Positions 10,073 through 22,195 of a DNA stretch of 64,000 bases are shown piece by piece (the first letter of the stretch is position 1; each line of letters opens with the position of its first letter). The DNA is from Serratia silvae. Its GTDB lineage: Bacteria > Pseudomonadota > Gammaproteobacteria > Enterobacterales > Enterobacteriaceae. The stretch lies in contig NZ_JAGQDC010000001.1 of assembly GCF_023282985.1 (NCBI RefSeq), forward strand, positions 248,001 to 312,000, read 5' to 3'. The notes beneath the pieces are model-generated. The model worked only from the letters and a program-made list of their open reading frames with translations, was not told where the DNA came from and did no database searches. The position numbers were made by a program, and so were the translations under genes.

Positions 10073-11546
10073 TTTGCGCGATTTACTCGCTCCGTGGGTG
10101 CCAACAGCACCCGAGCGCGCGCTGCGGGAAATGATATTAGACAGCCGTATTGCGGCTGCCGGGGATCTGTTTGTCGCCGTAGTTGGCCATCAAACGGATG
10201 GACGCCGCTATATTCCGCAAGCCATCGCACAAGGGGTTGCCGCCGTTATCGCCGAAGCGGAAGGCGAAGCTGAAGACGGTAAAATTTGCGAAATGCACGG
10301 CGTGCCGGTGATTTACCTGAGCCAACTTGGCCAGCGCCTGTCGGCGTTAGCCGGGCGTTTCTATCATCAGCCTGCCGAACGTCTGCGCCTGATTGGCGTG
10401 ACGGGGACCAACGGTAAAACCACCACCACGCAACTGCTAGCCCAGTGGAGCCAACTGTTGGGCGAAACTGCCGCAGTGATGGGTACCGTGGGCAACGGTT
10501 TGTTAGACCAGGTTTGCCCAACGGAAAATACCACTGGTTCTGCCGTCGACGTGCAGCACGTGCTTAACGATTTGGCGCAGCAAGGGGCCACTTTTGCCGC
10601 GATGGAAGTCTCCTCTCATGGCCTGGTGCAACACCGCGTGGCGGCTTTACCCTTTGCCGCCGCCGTATTCACCAACCTGAGCCGCGATCACCTGGATTAC
10701 CACGGTGACATGGCCAGCTACGAAGCGGCCAAATGGTCACTGTTTGCTGGCCACGACGTTGGTCAGGCGATCATCAATGCCGACGATGAAGTCGGGCAGC
10801 GTTGGCTGGCCAAATTGCCAGACGCGGTGGCCGTCACCATGCAGAATAATTTGCAGCCTGGCTGTCATGGCCGCTGGCTGAAAACCACGGCGGTGGACTA
10901 TCACGATAACGGTGCCACCATCCACTTCAGCTCAAGCTGGGGCAACGGCGAGATCGAAAGCCGCCTGATGGGAGCATTTAACGTCAGTAACCTGATCCTG
11001 GCATTGGCGACGCTGCTGTCTCTCGGTTATCCGTTTGAGAAGTTGGTTAACACGGCCAATCAGCTACAACCGGTCTGTGGCCGGATGGAAGTCTTCAATG
11101 CGCCAGGTAAACCGACGGTGGTGGTGGATTATGCTCACACCCCGGATGCGCTGGAAAAAGCGCTGGAAGCCGCTCGCCTGCATTGCCAAGGGCAACTGTG
11201 GTGCGTGTTTGGCTGCGGAGGTGATCGTGATAGAGGTAAGCGCCCACTTATGGGTGGCATTGCCGAGCAGTTTGCCGACCGGGTGGTGGTCACGGATGAC
11301 AATCCGCGCACCGAAGAACCGCAGGCAATCATCAAGGATATTCTGGCCGGGCTGCTGGATGCCGGGCATGTACAGGTGATCCACGGGCGCGCCGAAGCCG
11401 TGACCAGCGCCATCATGCAGGCTAAAGAGCAGGATGTGGTGCTGGTGGCGGGTAAAGGCCACGAGGATTACCAACTGGTGGGCAACCGCCGTCTGGATTA
11501 CTCCGATCGCACCACCGTCGCACGTTTGCTGGGGGTGTTGGCATGA
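10059..11546 (+). CDS. murE: UDP-MurNAc-tripeptide synthetase (meso-DAP adding)
   Basis: Adds meso-diaminopimelate to UDP-MurNAc-L-Ala-D-Glu in the cytoplasm. 495 residues: N-terminal UDP-binding domain, central ATPase with [13 protein letters not shown], and C-terminal domain with the DNPR motif ([13 protein letters not shown]) that selects meso-DAP. The start is GTG at 10059 overlapping ftsI, giving [15 protein letters not shown] as in E. coli. The stop overlaps the murF start (ATGA). Confidence 0.97.
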   Translation: MADRNLRDLLAPWVPTAPERALREMILDSRIAAAGDLFVAVVGHQTDGRRYIPQAIAQGVAAVIAEAEGEAEDGKICEMHGVPVIYLSQLGQRLSALAGRFYHQPAERLRLIGVTGTNGKTTTTQLLAQWSQLLGETAAVMGTVGNGLLDQVCPTENTTGSAVDVQHVLNDLAQQGATFAAMEVSSHGLVQHRVAALPFAAAVFTNLSRDHLDYHGDMASYEAAKWSLFAGHDVGQAIINADDEVGQRWLAKLPDAVAVTMQNNLQPGCHGRWLKTTAVDYHDNGATIHFSSSWGNGEIESRLMGAFNVSNLILALATLLSLGYPFEKLVNTANQLQPVCGRMEVFNAPGKPTVVVDYAHTPDALEKALEAARLHCQGQLWCVFGCGGDRDRGKRPLMGGIAEQFADRVVVTDDNPRTEEPQAIIKDILAGLLDAGHVQVIHGRAEAVTSAIMQAKEQDVVLVAGKGHEDYQLVGNRRLDYSDRTTVARLLGVLA

Positions 11547-12904
11547 TCCCGGTCTCCCTCCAGACGCTGGCGGCGGTATTGGATGCCGAGCTGATCGGCA
11601 CCGATTGCATCATTACCGAAGTGACGAGGGATACTCGTCAAGTCACTGCGGGTTGCCTGTTTGTAGCCCTGAAAGGGGAGCGTTTCGATGCTCACGACTT
11701 TGCTGCTGATGCTGTCGCCGCTGGTGCAGGCGCTTTGCTGGTAAGTAAGCGCTTATTGGTGGAGGCTCCGCAACTGGTGGTGAAAGATACCAGTCTGGCA
11801 CTGGGGCAGTTTGCTGCCTGGGTACGTCAGCAGGTGCCAGCCAAAGTGGTGGCGCTGACCGGTTCATCGGGCAAGACCTCGGTGAAAGAGATGACCGCGG
11901 CCATTTTACGTGAATGTGGCGAAGTGCTGCATACCGCCGGGAATTACAATAACGAGATCGGCGTGCCGTTAACGCTGCTGCGTTTAGAGCCGCAGCATGA
12001 TTTTGCGGTGGTCGAGCTGGGTGCCAACCATATCGGTGAGATTGCCTATACCACCGCCTTGGCGCAACCGCAGAGCGCGCTGGTGAATAATCTGGCCGCT
12101 GCCCATCTGGAAGGTTTTGGCTCACTGGCTGGCGTTGCGCAGGCCAAGGGCGAAATCTTTGCCGGTTTGCCGGCGGATGGCGTGGCGATCCTCAACGCCG
12201 ATAGCAACGACTGGCCGCACTGGCAGGCGCAGTTACAGGGCAAGACAGTCTGGCGTTTCTCTCCCCAGGCTGCAGAATCAGTGGATTTCTATGCCCGCGA
12301 TATCCAGGTGAAAGGGAGCGTAACTCACTTCACTTTGCACAGCCCGTTCGGCACGGTGGCGATCAAGTTGCCATTGCCGGGCCGCCATAATGTGGCCAAT
12401 GCGTTGGCGGCGGCAGCACTGGCGATGTCGGTTGGCGCTACGCTGGCCGCTGTGAGTGCAGGCTTGCAACAGCTTCAGGCGGTGCCTGGGCGTTTGTTCC
12501 CGATTGTCTTGGCGAAAGGCAAGCTGTTGCTTGATGACAGCTATAACGCCAACGTCGGTTCCATGACGGCAGCAGCGCAGGTGCTGGCAGAAATGCCGGG
12601 TTATCGCGTGATGGTCGTTGGCGATATGGCCGAGTTGGGCGCAGAGGCCGAAGAGTGTCATCGTCAGGTGGGTGAAGCAGCCCGTCTGGCCGGTATTGAT
12701 AAAGTCATCAGCGTGGGCGGGCTGAGCCAGGTATTGAGCTCCGCCGCCAGTAACGGTGAACATTATCAGGATAAAACAGCAGTGACCGCGCGCGTAGCGG
12801 AACTACTCTCAGCACATGCGGTAATTACCGTGTTAATCAAAGGTTCACGTAGTGCCGCAATGGAGCAGGTAGTACGCGCGTTACAGGAGAAAGCACCATG
12901 TTAG
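11543..12904 (+). CDS. murF: UDP-MurNAc-pentapeptide synthetase (D-Ala-D-Ala adding)
   Basis: Ligates the D-Ala-D-Ala made by DdlB to the UDP-MurNAc-tripeptide. 453 residues with the Mur-ligase P-loop [29 protein letters not shown] and the C-terminal [11 protein letters not shown] segment. Overlaps murE by four bases and mraY by seven. Confidence 0.97.
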   Translation: MIPVSLQTLAAVLDAELIGTDCIITEVTRDTRQVTAGCLFVALKGERFDAHDFAADAVAAGAGALLVSKRLLVEAPQLVVKDTSLALGQFAAWVRQQVPAKVVALTGSSGKTSVKEMTAAILRECGEVLHTAGNYNNEIGVPLTLLRLEPQHDFAVVELGANHIGEIAYTTALAQPQSALVNNLAAAHLEGFGSLAGVAQAKGEIFAGLPADGVAILNADSNDWPHWQAQLQGKTVWRFSPQAAESVDFYARDIQVKGSVTHFTLHSPFGTVAIKLPLPGRHNVANALAAAALAMSVGATLAAVSAGLQQLQAVPGRLFPIVLAKGKLLLDDSYNANVGSMTAAAQVLAEMPGYRVMVVGDMAELGAEAEECHRQVGEAARLAGIDKVISVGGLSQVLSSAASNGEHYQDKTAVTARVAELLSAHAVITVLIKGSRSAAMEQVVRALQEKAPC

Positions 12905-13980
12905 TTTGGCTGGCCGAGCATTTGGTCAAATATTACTCAGGCTTCAACGTCTTTTCCTATCTGACGTTCCGGGCCATTGTCAGCCTGCTGACCGCGCTGT
13001 TCCTTTCCCTGTGGATGGGGCCGAAGGTGATCAAACGCCTGCAGGAAATGTCCTTTGGTCAGGTCGTACGTAACGACGGGCCAGAGTCTCACTTTAGCAA
13101 GCGCGGTACGCCGACCATGGGCGGCATCATGATCCTGACCTCCATCACCATTTCGGTGCTGATGTGGGCCTATCCGTCCAACCCTTACGTGTGGTGCGTG
13201 CTGTTCGTGCTGGTGGGTTACGGTATCGTCGGCTTTGTTGATGATTATCGCAAAGTGGTGCGCAAAGATACTCGGGGACTGATTGCCCGCTGGAAATATT
13301 TCTGGCAATCGGTGATTGCCCTGGTCGTGGCCTTTGCCATGTATGCCGTAGGAAAAGACACGCCAGCCACCGAGCTGGTTGTGCCGTTCTTTAAGGACAT
13401 CATGCCGCAGCTGGGCTTGCTGTACGTGGCGTTGGCCTACTTCGTGATTGTCGGCACCAGCAACGCGGTCAACCTGACCGATGGGCTGGATGGCCTGGCG
13501 ATCATGCCAACCGTGTTTGTGGCGGCGGGCTTTGCGCTGGTGGCCTGGGCGACCGGTAACATGAACTTCGCCAATTACCTGCATATTCCGTATTTGCGTC
13601 ATGCCGGTGAGTTGGTCATCGTCTGCACTGCGATTGTCGGTGCCGGTTTGGGTTTCTTGTGGTTTAACACCTATCCGGCTCAGGTGTTTATGGGCGACGT
13701 GGGTTCACTGGCACTGGGCGGCGCGTTGGGCACCATCGCCGTGCTGCTGCGCCAGGAGTTCTTATTGCTGATTATGGGCGGCGTGTTTGTGGTTGAAACG
13801 CTGTCGGTGATCCTGCAGGTGGGATCGTTCAAGCTGCGCGGGCAACGTATTTTCCGCATGGCGCCGATCCACCATCACTATGAATTGAAAGGCTGGCCAG
13901 AACCACGGGTGATCGTGCGCTTCTGGATTATTTCGCTGATGCTGGTGCTGATTGGCCTGGCGACGCTGAAGGTGCGCTGA
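12898..13980 (+). CDS. mraY: phospho-MurNAc-pentapeptide transferase (lipid I synthase)
   Basis: Integral membrane enzyme of about ten spans that moves phospho-MurNAc-pentapeptide onto undecaprenyl phosphate. 360 residues, E. coli length. It shows the catalytic aspartates in FVDDYRKV and [10 protein letters not shown], and the histidine-rich loop [13 protein letters not shown]. Starts inside the murF end. Confidence 0.97.
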   Translation: MLVWLAEHLVKYYSGFNVFSYLTFRAIVSLLTALFLSLWMGPKVIKRLQEMSFGQVVRNDGPESHFSKRGTPTMGGIMILTSITISVLMWAYPSNPYVWCVLFVLVGYGIVGFVDDYRKVVRKDTRGLIARWKYFWQSVIALVVAFAMYAVGKDTPATELVVPFFKDIMPQLGLLYVALAYFVIVGTSNAVNLTDGLDGLAIMPTVFVAAGFALVAWATGNMNFANYLHIPYLRHAGELVIVCTAIVGAGLGFLWFNTYPAQVFMGDVGSLALGGALGTIAVLLRQEFLLLIMGGVFVVETLSVILQVGSFKLRGQRIFRMAPIHHHYELKGWPEPRVIVRFWIISLMLVLIGLATLKVR

Positions 13981-13982
13981 TT

Positions 13983-15302
13983 ATGGTGGATTATCAGGGT
14001 AAAAAAGTGGTCATCATCGGGCTGGGCCTCACCGGCCTGTCCTGCGTTGATTTCTTTATGACCCGTGGCGTGACGCCGCGGGTTATGGATACCCGTATTT
14101 CGCCGCCGGGCCTGGACCAACTGCCCGAGAGCGTTGAACGTCATCTGGGTTCCCTGAACCAGGAGTGGCTGCTGTCTGCGGATTTGATTGTAGCCAGCCC
14201 AGGCATGGCATTGGCGACTCCGGCCTTGAGCGCTGCCGCCGATGCCGGGGTTGAGATTGTCGGTGACGTTGAGCTGTTCTGCCGTGAAGCCCAGGCGCCA
14301 ATCGTGGCGATCACCGGTTCTAACGGCAAGAGCACCGTCACCACGCTTGTGGGTGAAATGGCTAAGGCCGCCGGTTGGGCCGTGGGCGTTGGGGGCAATA
14401 TTGGCCTGCCAGCGCTGAGCCTGCTGCGCCAGGAGTGCCAACTGTACGTGCTGGAACTGTCGAGCTTCCAATTGGAAACCACTCACAGCCTGCATCCCAC
14501 AGCGGCCACCATTTTGAACGTGACCGAAGATCATATGGATCGCTATCCATTTGGTCTACAGCAATACCGTGCCGCCAAATTGCGCGTCTATGAAAATGCC
14601 GAAGTCTGCGTAGTGAATGCGGACGATGCGCTGACCATGCCGGTGCGCGGTGCCGATGAGCGCTGTGTCAGCTTTGGTGCCGACGTGGGGGACTACCATC
14701 TTAACCGCCAGCAGGGTGAAATCTGGCTGCGGGTGAATGGTGAGAAAGTCCTCAACACCAGCGAGATGAAGCTCACCGGTCGCCATAACTTTACCAATGC
14801 GTTGGCGGCCCTGGCCCTGGCCGATGCCGTCAAGCTGCCGCGTGCGTCCAGCCTGAAAGCGCTGACGACCTTTACCGGCCTGGAGCACCGCTTCCAACTG
14901 GTGTGGGAACACAACGGCGTGCGCTGGATTAATGATTCCAAAGCCACCAACGTCGGCAGCACCGAGGCGGCGCTGAACGGCCTGCAGGTTAAGGGCACGC
15001 TGCATCTGCTGTTGGGCGGTGATGGCAAGTCTGCGGACTTCTCGCCGCTGGCGCGCTATCTGCAAGGTGACAACGTGCGCTTGTACTGCTTTGGCCGCGA
15101 TGGCGCACAGCTGGCACAACTGCGTCCGGATGTCGCCACACTGACAGAAACGATGGAGCAGACGATGCAGGCCATTGCCCGCGAAGTGAAGTCGGGTGAC
15201 ATGGTGCTGTTGTCACCGGCCTGCGCCAGCCTGGATCAGTTCCGTAATTTTGAAGTGCGTGGCAACGAGTTTGCCCGTCTGGCACAGGAGCTGGGCGGAT
15301 GA
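13983..15302 (+). CDS. murD: UDP-MurNAc-L-alanine:D-glutamate ligase
   Basis: Cytoplasmic Mur ligase that adds D-glutamate. 439 residues: N-terminal Rossmann-like domain ([17 protein letters not shown]), P-loop [14 protein letters not shown], the HRFQ...[11 protein letters not shown] segment, and [22 protein letters not shown] at the end. Two bases after mraY; its stop overlaps the ftsW start. Confidence 0.97.
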   Translation: MVDYQGKKVVIIGLGLTGLSCVDFFMTRGVTPRVMDTRISPPGLDQLPESVERHLGSLNQEWLLSADLIVASPGMALATPALSAAADAGVEIVGDVELFCREAQAPIVAITGSNGKSTVTTLVGEMAKAAGWAVGVGGNIGLPALSLLRQECQLYVLELSSFQLETTHSLHPTAATILNVTEDHMDRYPFGLQQYRAAKLRVYENAEVCVVNADDALTMPVRGADERCVSFGADVGDYHLNRQQGEIWLRVNGEKVLNTSEMKLTGRHNFTNALAALALADAVKLPRASSLKALTTFTGLEHRFQLVWEHNGVRWINDSKATNVGSTEAALNGLQVKGTLHLLLGGDGKSADFSPLARYLQGDNVRLYCFGRDGAQLAQLRPDVATLTETMEQTMQAIAREVKSGDMVLLSPACASLDQFRNFEVRGNEFARLAQELGG

Positions 15303-16501
15303 GACTACGGGTGCCGACGTTTGGCCTGACCAACAAGCTGAAAGACTGGGTGATGGGATCGCGTGAAAGCGATACGAGCAGCATGGTGCTGTATGACCGT
15401 ACCCTGCTGTGGCTGACCTTTGGCCTGGCGATTGTTGGTTTTGTGATGGTGACGTCGGCCTCGATGCCTATCGGCCAGCGCCTGGCAGATGATCCGTTCC
15501 TGTTTGCCAAGCGTGATGCACTTTACCTTGGTCTGGCATTCGGCCTGTCGCTGGTGACGCTGCGTGTCCCGATGGCCGTTTGGCAGCGCTATAGCAACGT
15601 CATGCTGCTGTTATCGATAGTCTTGTTGCTGGTGGTGCTGGTGGTGGGCAGCTCGGTCAACGGGGCTTCACGCTGGATTTCACTCGGCCCGTTGCGTATC
15701 CAGCCCGCTGAGTTATCCAAGCTGTCGCTGTTTTGCTACCTGGCGAGCTATCTGGTACGCAAAGTGGAGGAAGTCCGCAGCAACTTCTGGGGCTTCTGTA
15801 AGCCAATGGGCGTGATGGTGGTGCTGGCGGTGCTGCTGCTGGCTCAGCCGGATTTGGGGACGGTGGTGGTGCTGTTTATCACCACGCTGGCCATGCTGTT
15901 CCTGGCCGGGGCGAAAATGTGGCAGTTCCTGGCGATCATCGGTTCAGGGGTGTTTGCCGTAGTGCTGCTGATCATCGCGGAACCTTACCGTATGCGCCGT
16001 GTGACTTCGTTTTGGAACCCATGGGCCGATCCGTTTGGCAGTGGTTACCAGCTAACCCAGTCGCTGATGGCGTTTGGCCGCGGCGAGTTCTGGGGGCAGG
16101 GGTTGGGCAACTCGGTACAGAAACTCGAGTATTTACCCGAGGCGCACACTGACTTTATCTTCTCCATTTTGGGCGAAGAACTGGGCTATATCGGTGTGGT
16201 TTTAGCCCTGTTAATGGTATTCTTCGTCGCTTTTCGTGCCATGTCGATTGGCCGCCGGGCGTTGGAGATAGACCAGCGATTTTCCGGTTTTCTGGCGTGT
16301 TCAATCGGTGTCTGGTTCAGTTTCCAGGCGTTGGTGAACGTCGGTGCGGCAGCGGGGATGTTGCCAACCAAAGGCTTGACCTTGCCACTGATAAGCTACG
16401 GTGGCTCGAGCCTGATCATTATGTCGACGGCTATCGTGCTGTTGCTGCGAATTGATTATGAAACGCGCCTGACCAAAGCGCAGGCGTTTGTGAAGAGGTA
16501 G
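15299..16501 (+). CDS. ftsW: septal peptidoglycan polymerase FtsW (SEDS family)
   Basis: SEDS-family glycosyltransferase that polymerises lipid II at the septum together with FtsI. 400 residues, about ten membrane spans. Family signatures [28 protein letters not shown] and [14 protein letters not shown] are present. Slightly shorter at the N-terminus than the 414-residue E. coli protein. Overlaps murD by four bases. Confidence 0.96.
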   Translation: MRLRVPTFGLTNKLKDWVMGSRESDTSSMVLYDRTLLWLTFGLAIVGFVMVTSASMPIGQRLADDPFLFAKRDALYLGLAFGLSLVTLRVPMAVWQRYSNVMLLLSIVLLLVVLVVGSSVNGASRWISLGPLRIQPAELSKLSLFCYLASYLVRKVEEVRSNFWGFCKPMGVMVVLAVLLLAQPDLGTVVVLFITTLAMLFLAGAKMWQFLAIIGSGVFAVVLLIIAEPYRMRRVTSFWNPWADPFGSGYQLTQSLMAFGRGEFWGQGLGNSVQKLEYLPEAHTDFIFSILGEELGYIGVVLALLMVFFVAFRAMSIGRRALEIDQRFSGFLACSIGVWFSFQALVNVGAAAGMLPTKGLTLPLISYGGSSLIIMSTAIVLLLRIDYETRLTKAQAFVKR

Positions 16502-16504
16502 CGG

Positions 16505-17569
16505 ATGAGCGGTAAAGCTAAGCGTTTAATGGTGATGGCAGGCGGTACCGGCGGGCACGTGTTTCCGGGGCTGGCGGTCGCACATCATCTGATGGCGCAG
16601 GGCTGGCAGGTTCGCTGGCTCGGCACTGCAGACCGAATGGAAGCCGATCTGGTGCCAAAGCACGGGATCGAGATTGATTTTATCCGCATCTCCGGGCTGC
16701 GTGGCAAAGGGCTGAAAGCCCAGTTGACCGCACCGGTGCGTATCTGGCAGGCGGTGCGTCAGGCGAAAGCGATTATGCGCAGCTATCAGCCGGACGTCGT
16801 GCTGGGAATGGGCGGTTACGTTTCTGGCCCTGGCGGTTTGGCCGCCTGGCAGTGTGGCATCCCGGTGGTGCTGCATGAGCAGAACGGCATTGCGGGCCTG
16901 ACCAACCGCTGGCTCTCAAGGATCGCCAAGAAAGTGTTACAGGCGTTCCCTGGCGCGTTCCCGAATGCGGACGTAGTGGGTAACCCGGTGCGTACCGATG
17001 TGTTGGCGCTGCCGCTGCCTGCCGAGCGTCTGAACGGGCGTGAAGGGCCGATCCGCGTGCTGATTATCGGCGGTAGCCAAGGTGCACGCGTGCTGAATCA
17101 GACAGTTCCTGAAGTCGCCGCGCTGCTGGGCGATAGAATAGTCCTCTGGCATCAGGTAGGTAAGGGCGCATTGCCAACGGTACTGCAAGACTACGAGAGG
17201 GTAGGGCAGACCGGGCACAAGGTGACCGAGTTTATTGATGACATGGCAGAGGCTTATGCCTGGGCGGATGTGGTGGTGTGCCGTTCCGGTGCGCTGACCG
17301 TCAGCGAAGTGGCGGCGGCGGGATTACCGGCCATTTTTGTACCGTTCCAGCACAAAGATCGTCAGCAATACTGGAACGCGCGTCCTCTGGAAGAGGCTGG
17401 TGCGGCTAAAATTATCGAACAGCCGCAGTTTACTGCCGATGTCGTGGCAGAACTGCTGGCAAGCTGGGACCGCCCAACGCTGTTGACGATGGCCGAAAAG
17501 GCCCGCGCGGTGGCGATACCGGATGCAACAGAACGTGTGGCGGCTGAAATTATTCGTGCAGCCCTGTAA
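16505..17569 (+). CDS. murG: UDP-GlcNAc:lipid I GlcNAc transferase (lipid II synthase)
   Basis: Peripheral membrane GT-B glycosyltransferase completing lipid II. 354 residues. The N-terminal glycine-rich loop [16 protein letters not shown], the second loop [13 protein letters not shown] and the UDP-GlcNAc-binding [16 protein letters not shown] segment are all present. Three bases after ftsW. Confidence 0.97.
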   Translation: MSGKAKRLMVMAGGTGGHVFPGLAVAHHLMAQGWQVRWLGTADRMEADLVPKHGIEIDFIRISGLRGKGLKAQLTAPVRIWQAVRQAKAIMRSYQPDVVLGMGGYVSGPGGLAAWQCGIPVVLHEQNGIAGLTNRWLSRIAKKVLQAFPGAFPNADVVGNPVRTDVLALPLPAERLNGREGPIRVLIIGGSQGARVLNQTVPEVAALLGDRIVLWHQVGKGALPTVLQDYERVGQTGHKVTEFIDDMAEAYAWADVVVCRSGALTVSEVAAAGLPAIFVPFQHKDRQQYWNARPLEEAGAAKIIEQPQFTADVVAELLASWDRPTLLTMAEKARAVAIPDATERVAAEIIRAAL

Positions 17570-17623
17570 GGCCGTAGGGGTTACCCCTGTTGAGCTAAAT
17601 CGAACCTGATAGATAGAGAAGTG

Positions 17624-19099
17624 ATGAATACACAACAATTGGCGAAACTACGTACTTTCGTGCCTGAGATGCGACGCGTCCGGCACATTCACTTTGTTGG
17701 CATCGGTGGTGCCGGCATGGGTGGTATCGCCGAGGTGTTGGCCAACGAGGGTTATCAGATCAGCGGTTCCGACCTGGCACCGAACCCGGTCACCCAGCAG
17801 TTGAGCGAGCTTGGGGCAACGATTTACTTTCATCACCGCCCGGAAAACGTGCTGGATGCCAGCGTGGTAGTGGTTTCGACCGCTATCCCGGCAGACAACC
17901 CGGAGATCGTCGCAGCCCGTGAGGCGCGCATTCCGGTGATCCAGCGGGCAGAAATGCTGGCCGAGCTGATGCGCTATCGCCATGGCATTGCCATCGCCGG
18001 TACGCACGGCAAAACCACCACCACGGCGATGGTGTCCAGTATTTATGCCGAAGCTGGTCTTGACCCAACGTTTGTTAACGGTGGGCTGGTGAAGGCGGCG
18101 GGTACCCACGCACGTTTGGGTTCTAGCCGTTATCTTATTGCGGAAGCGGATGAGAGCGACGCGTCGTTCCTGCACTTGCAACCGATGGTGGCGATTGTCA
18201 CCAACATCGAAGCCGACCATATGGATACCTACCATGGCGACTTCGAGAATTTGAAGCAGACGTTTATCACCTTCCTGCACAACCTGCCGTTCTATGGTCG
18301 TGCGGTAATGTGCATTGACGATCCGGTCGTGCGTGAGTTGTTGCCGCGCGTGGGTCGCCATATCACCACCTACGGCTTTAGCGAGGATGCGGATGTGCGC
18401 ATCGAGAGCTATAGCCAGATCGGGCCACAGGGGCACTTTACCTTGAGCCGTCAGGATAAGCCGTTGATGACGGTGACCCTGAATGCACCGGGCCGCCATA
18501 ACGCCTTGAACGCGGCGGCGGCGGTTGCCGTGGCGACGGAAGAAGGCATTGCCGACGAAGCCATTCTGCGTGCGCTGGCCGGTTTCCAGGGGACGGGACG
18601 TCGCTTTGATTTCCTGGGTGAGTTCCCGCTGGCGGCGGTTAACGAAAAACAGGGTAGCGCCATGTTGGTGGACGATTATGGCCACCACCCAACGGAAGTG
18701 GATGCGACCATCAAGGCCGCGCGTGCCGGTTGGCCAACCAAGCGGGTGGTGATGATCTTCCAGCCGCACCGCTATACCCGTACTCGCGATCTGTATGACG
18801 ATTTCGCCAACGTATTGTCGCAGGTTGACGTGTTGCTGATGCTGGATGTCTATCCGGCGGGTGAAGCTCCGATCCCTGGCGCTGATAGCCGTAGCCTGTG
18901 CCGTACCATTCGCAATCGCGGCAAACTGGATCCGATCCTGGTGTCCGATGCGGATACCGTGCCAACGCTGTTGGCGCAGCTGTTGCAAGGGGACGACCTG
19001 GTGCTGGTGCAAGGGGCTGGCAATGTCGGTAAAATCGCGCGCCGACTGGCTGAACTAAAACTGCAACCACAGATCAAAGAGGAGGATCATCATGGCTGA
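17624..19099 (+). CDS. murC: UDP-MurNAc:L-alanine ligase
   Basis: First amino-acid-adding Mur ligase. 491 residues starting [10 protein letters not shown] as in E. coli; a GTG directly upstream at 17621 would add one residue. N-terminal [15 protein letters not shown]-loop [22 protein letters not shown] and [13 protein letters not shown] are diagnostic. A 54-bp gap precedes it, the first sizeable gap since ftsI. Ends with an eight-base overlap with ddlB. Confidence 0.97.
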   Translation: MNTQQLAKLRTFVPEMRRVRHIHFVGIGGAGMGGIAEVLANEGYQISGSDLAPNPVTQQLSELGATIYFHHRPENVLDASVVVVSTAIPADNPEIVAAREARIPVIQRAEMLAELMRYRHGIAIAGTHGKTTTTAMVSSIYAEAGLDPTFVNGGLVKAAGTHARLGSSRYLIAEADESDASFLHLQPMVAIVTNIEADHMDTYHGDFENLKQTFITFLHNLPFYGRAVMCIDDPVVRELLPRVGRHITTYGFSEDADVRIESYSQIGPQGHFTLSRQDKPLMTVTLNAPGRHNALNAAAAVAVATEEGIADEAILRALAGFQGTGRRFDFLGEFPLAAVNEKQGSAMLVDDYGHHPTEVDATIKAARAGWPTKRVVMIFQPHRYTRTRDLYDDFANVLSQVDVLLMLDVYPAGEAPIPGADSRSLCRTIRNRGKLDPILVSDADTVPTLLAQLLQGDDLVLVQGAGNVGKIARRLAELKLQPQIKEEDHHG

Positions 19100-20012
19100 T
19101 AAAGTCGCCGTATTGCTGGGTGGTACCTCCGCAGAACGTGAAGTTTCACTGCAATCTGGCGCGGCCGTGCTGGCCGGGTTGCGAGAAGCAGGCATTGATG
19201 CACATGGCATCGATACCCGTGACTTCCCTGTCACCGAGTTGAAAGCGCAGGGGTTCACCAAAGTCTTCATCGCGCTGCACGGGCGTGGCGGTGAAGATGG
19301 TACATTGCAAGGCCTGCTGGAGTTTTTGCAGTTGCCTTATACCGGCAGCGGCGTGATGGCCTCGGCGCTGACCATGGATAAATGGCGCAGCAAAATGGTG
19401 TGGCAGTCGATGGGGTTGCCGGTGGCACCTTACGTGGCGCTGAGCCGCCGCCAGTATCTGGGCGACGATCAGCAAAGCCAACTGGCAGCCATTGACGCTC
19501 TGGGGTTGCCGCTGATTGTGAAGCCAAGCCGCGAAGGTTCCAGCGTTGGCATGAGCAAAGTGACCGAACGCGCAGCCCTGGAAGGGGCGCTGGAAGAAGC
19601 TTTCCGTCATGATGAGGATGTGCTGGTAGAGAAATGGCTCAGCGGTCCGGAATACACTGTGGCGATCCTGGGCGATAAGGTGCTGCCTTCCATCAGGATC
19701 CAGCCAAGCGGTGTGTTTTACGATTACCAGGCTAAATATATCTCAGATGATACGCAGTATTTTTGCCCGAGCGGCCTGGATGCACAGCAGGAAGCCGCTA
19801 TGGCAGCGTTGGCATTAAGGGCTTACCGTGGGCTGGATTGCAGTGGCTGGGGGCGTGTTGATGTCATGCAAGACAGCGATGGCAGCTTCTACCTGCTGGA
19901 GGCGAATACCTCGCCGGGCATGACCAGCCATAGTCTGGTCCCGATGGCGGCCCGGCAGTCCGGATTAACTTTCTCGCAGTTGGTTGCGGGAATTCTGGCG
20001 TTGGCTGACTGA
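19092..20012 (+). CDS. ddlB: D-alanine--D-alanine ligase B
   Basis: ATP-grasp enzyme making the D-Ala-D-Ala dipeptide used by MurF. 306 residues with [44 protein letters not shown] and the Mg-binding [16 protein letters not shown] strong GGAGG lies inside the end of murC, which fixes the ATG at 19092. Confidence 0.97.
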   Translation: MADKVAVLLGGTSAEREVSLQSGAAVLAGLREAGIDAHGIDTRDFPVTELKAQGFTKVFIALHGRGGEDGTLQGLLEFLQLPYTGSGVMASALTMDKWRSKMVWQSMGLPVAPYVALSRRQYLGDDQQSQLAAIDALGLPLIVKPSREGSSVGMSKVTERAALEGALEEAFRHDEDVLVEKWLSGPEYTVAILGDKVLPSIRIQPSGVFYDYQAKYISDDTQYFCPSGLDAQQEAAMAALALRAYRGLDCSGWGRVDVMQDSDGSFYLLEANTSPGMTSHSLVPMAARQSGLTFSQLVAGILALAD

Positions 20013-20013
20013 G

Positions 20014-20868
20014 ATGTCGCAAGCGGCTCTGAATGCACGCGATCGCGAGGCGGATAACGGCCCGCGCCGCAGCAATGGCACCCAACTGGCAGGGATAATT
20101 TTCCTGCTGATGGTGTTGGGTACCATCCTGTGGTGCGGCTGGGTAGTGGTAGGTTGGATGCAAGATGCCAGCCGTCTGCCGCTCTCAAGGCTGGTATTGA
20201 CCGGTGAGCGCCATTTCACCACCAACGACGATGTTCGCCAGGCGATCTTGGCTTTGGGAGCACCGGGCACCTTTATGACGCAGGATGTGGATATCATCCA
20301 GCAGCAGATCGAACGTCTGCCTTGGGTCAAGCAGGCCAGCGTACGTAAACAGTGGCCGGATGAGCTGAAAATCCACTTGGTGGAGTATGTCCCGGTGGCG
20401 CATTGGAATGATTTGCACATGGTTGATGCCGAGGGCAAATCGTTCAGCATTCCGGCGCAGCGTTTGGGCAATCAGAAATTACCGTTGCTCTATGGCCCGG
20501 AAGGCAGCGAACAGGATGTTCTGGAAGGTTACCGCGCGATGAACGACGTGCTGGCAGCCAGCAAGTATCAGCTAAAGATGGCGTCCATGACGGCCCGCCA
20601 TTCGTGGCAGTTGGCTTTGGATAACGATGTTCGGCTGGAACTGGGACGTGACGATCGCATGGGACGCTTGCAACGCTTCATCGGGCTTTATCCGGTGCTG
20701 TTGCAGCAGGCGCAGGCGGAAAACAAGCGCGTCAGCTATGTCGATTTACGCTATGACTCCGGTGCCTCAGTCGGCTGGGCTCCGGCGTTTATCAACCCGC
20801 AGGCAGCAGCAGGTGATCGGCCAAACAGTAATCAGCAACAGAATCAGGCACAGGCAAAACAACAATGA
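20014..20868 (+). CDS. ftsQ: cell division protein FtsQ
   Basis: Bitopic divisome scaffold: short basic cytoplasmic tail, one membrane span (about residues 28-47), then the periplasmic POTRA domain ([22 protein letters not shown]) and beta domain that bind FtsB and FtsL. 284 residues. The start [10 protein letters not shown] matches E. coli MSQAALNTR. The stop overlaps the ftsA start (ATGA). The C-terminus is glutamine-rich. Confidence 0.96.
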   Translation: MSQAALNARDREADNGPRRSNGTQLAGIIFLLMVLGTILWCGWVVVGWMQDASRLPLSRLVLTGERHFTTNDDVRQAILALGAPGTFMTQDVDIIQQQIERLPWVKQASVRKQWPDELKIHLVEYVPVAHWNDLHMVDAEGKSFSIPAQRLGNQKLPLLYGPEGSEQDVLEGYRAMNDVLAASKYQLKMASMTARHSWQLALDNDVRLELGRDDRMGRLQRFIGLYPVLLQQAQAENKRVSYVDLRYDSGASVGWAPAFINPQAAAGDRPNSNQQQNQAQAKQQ

Positions 20869-22121
20869 TCAAGTCGACGGACAGAAAACTGGTAGTTGGA
20901 CTGGAGATCGGTACCGCAAAAGTCTCCGCATTGGTGGGGGAAGTTTTGCCCGATGGCATGGTCAACATTATCGGGGTGGGCAGTTGCCCGTCTCGCGGTA
21001 TGGATAAAGGTGGCGTTAACGATCTGGAATCGGTAGTCAAGTGCGTACAGCGCGCTATCGATCAGGCCGAACTGATGGCGGATTGTCAGATTTCTTCGGT
21101 TTACCTGGCCTTGTCGGGTAAGCACATCAGCTGTCAGAACGAGATCGGGATGGTGCCGATTTCCGAAGAGGAAGTGACGCAGGAAGATGTGGAGAACGTG
21201 GTGCATACCGCCAAGTCGGTGCGTGTGCGTGACGAACACCGCATCCTGCACGTTATCCCTCAGGAATACGCCATCGACTATCAGGAAGGTATCAAAAACC
21301 CGGTTGGGTTATCCGGCGTGCGTATGCAGGCCAAGGTGCACCTGATCACCTGCCATAACGATATGGCCAAGAACATTGTCAAGGCAGTGGAACGTTGTGG
21401 TCTGAAAGTGGACCAACTGATTTTCGCCGGTCTGGCCGCCAGTTATGCGGTGCTGACCGAAGATGAGCGCGAGCTCGGCGTCTGTGTGGTCGATATCGGC
21501 GGGGGCACCATGGATATGGCGGTGTATACCGGCGGTGCTCTGCGCCACACCAAAGTGATCCCTTACGCCGGGAACGTGGTCACCAGCGATATCGCCTACG
21601 CCTTCGGCACGCCGCCGACCGACGCGGAAGCGATTAAAGTTCGACACGGTTGTGCACTTGGGTCGATTGTTAGCAAGGATGAAAGTGTTGAGGTTCCTAG
21701 CGTGGGGGGAAGGCCTCCTCGGAGTCTGCAAAGACAGACATTGGCTGAAGTGATTGAGCCGCGCTATACCGAACTGTTGAATCTGGTTAACGATGAAATA
21801 TTGCAATTGCAGGAGCAACTGCGTCAGCAAGGGGTGAAGCATCATCTGGCAGCGGGTATTGTGCTGACCGGCGGTGCCGCCCAGATTGATGGCCTGGCAG
21901 CCTGTGCGCAACGGGTATTCCATACCCAGGTACGCATCGGCCAACCCTTGAACATCACGGGTCTGACGGATTACGCGCAAGAGCCTTACTATTCTACAGC
22001 GGTCGGGCTGCTGCACTATGGAAAAGAGTCTCACCTGAGCGGTGAGGCAGAAGTAGAAAAACGCGCCTCGGTGGGCAATTGGTTTAAACGTATCAATAGC
22101 TGGCTGAGAAAAGAGTTTTAA
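20865..22121 (+). CDS. ftsA: cell division protein FtsA
   Basis: Actin-like protein that tethers FtsZ to the membrane. 418 residues. ATPase signatures [29 protein letters not shown] and [12 protein letters not shown] are present. A C-terminal amphipathic helix ([16 protein letters not shown]) is the membrane-targeting sequence. A 74-bp spacer with a stem-loop separates it from ftsZ. Confidence 0.97.
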   Translation: MIKSTDRKLVVGLEIGTAKVSALVGEVLPDGMVNIIGVGSCPSRGMDKGGVNDLESVVKCVQRAIDQAELMADCQISSVYLALSGKHISCQNEIGMVPISEEEVTQEDVENVVHTAKSVRVRDEHRILHVIPQEYAIDYQEGIKNPVGLSGVRMQAKVHLITCHNDMAKNIVKAVERCGLKVDQLIFAGLAASYAVLTEDERELGVCVVDIGGGTMDMAVYTGGALRHTKVIPYAGNVVTSDIAYAFGTPPTDAEAIKVRHGCALGSIVSKDESVEVPSVGGRPPRSLQRQTLAEVIEPRYTELLNLVNDEILQLQEQLRQQGVKHHLAAGIVLTGGAAQIDGLAACAQRVFHTQVRIGQPLNITGLTDYAQEPYYSTAVGLLHYGKESHLSGEAEVEKRASVGNWFKRINSWLRKEF

Positions 22122-22133
22122 TGTTTAGACAAA

Positions 22134-22165
22134 GAGATCATGCTGAGTAATCTTTTTATGATCTC
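22134..22165 (+). other. stem-loop in the ftsA-ftsZ spacer
   Basis: GAGATCAT (22134-22141) and ATGATCTC (22158-22165) are perfect 8-base complements around a 16-base loop that ends in five T residues. It lies 30 bases before the ftsZ start. It is not a canonical terminator because no T-run follows the stem. Confidence 0.5.
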
Positions 22166-22195
22166 GCAGCGACAGGCACAAAACGGAGAGAAACT

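Noticed and set aside
17648-19012. 454-codon open frame on the minus strand inside murC
   Set aside because: Antisense shadow of a GC-rich conserved gene; no family motifs, no ribosome-binding site, and murC on + is certain.
21690-21740. G-rich patch in ftsA (GGGGGGAAGG) as a possible slippery site
   Set aside because: The reading frame continues normally and the protein aligns with FtsA on both sides.
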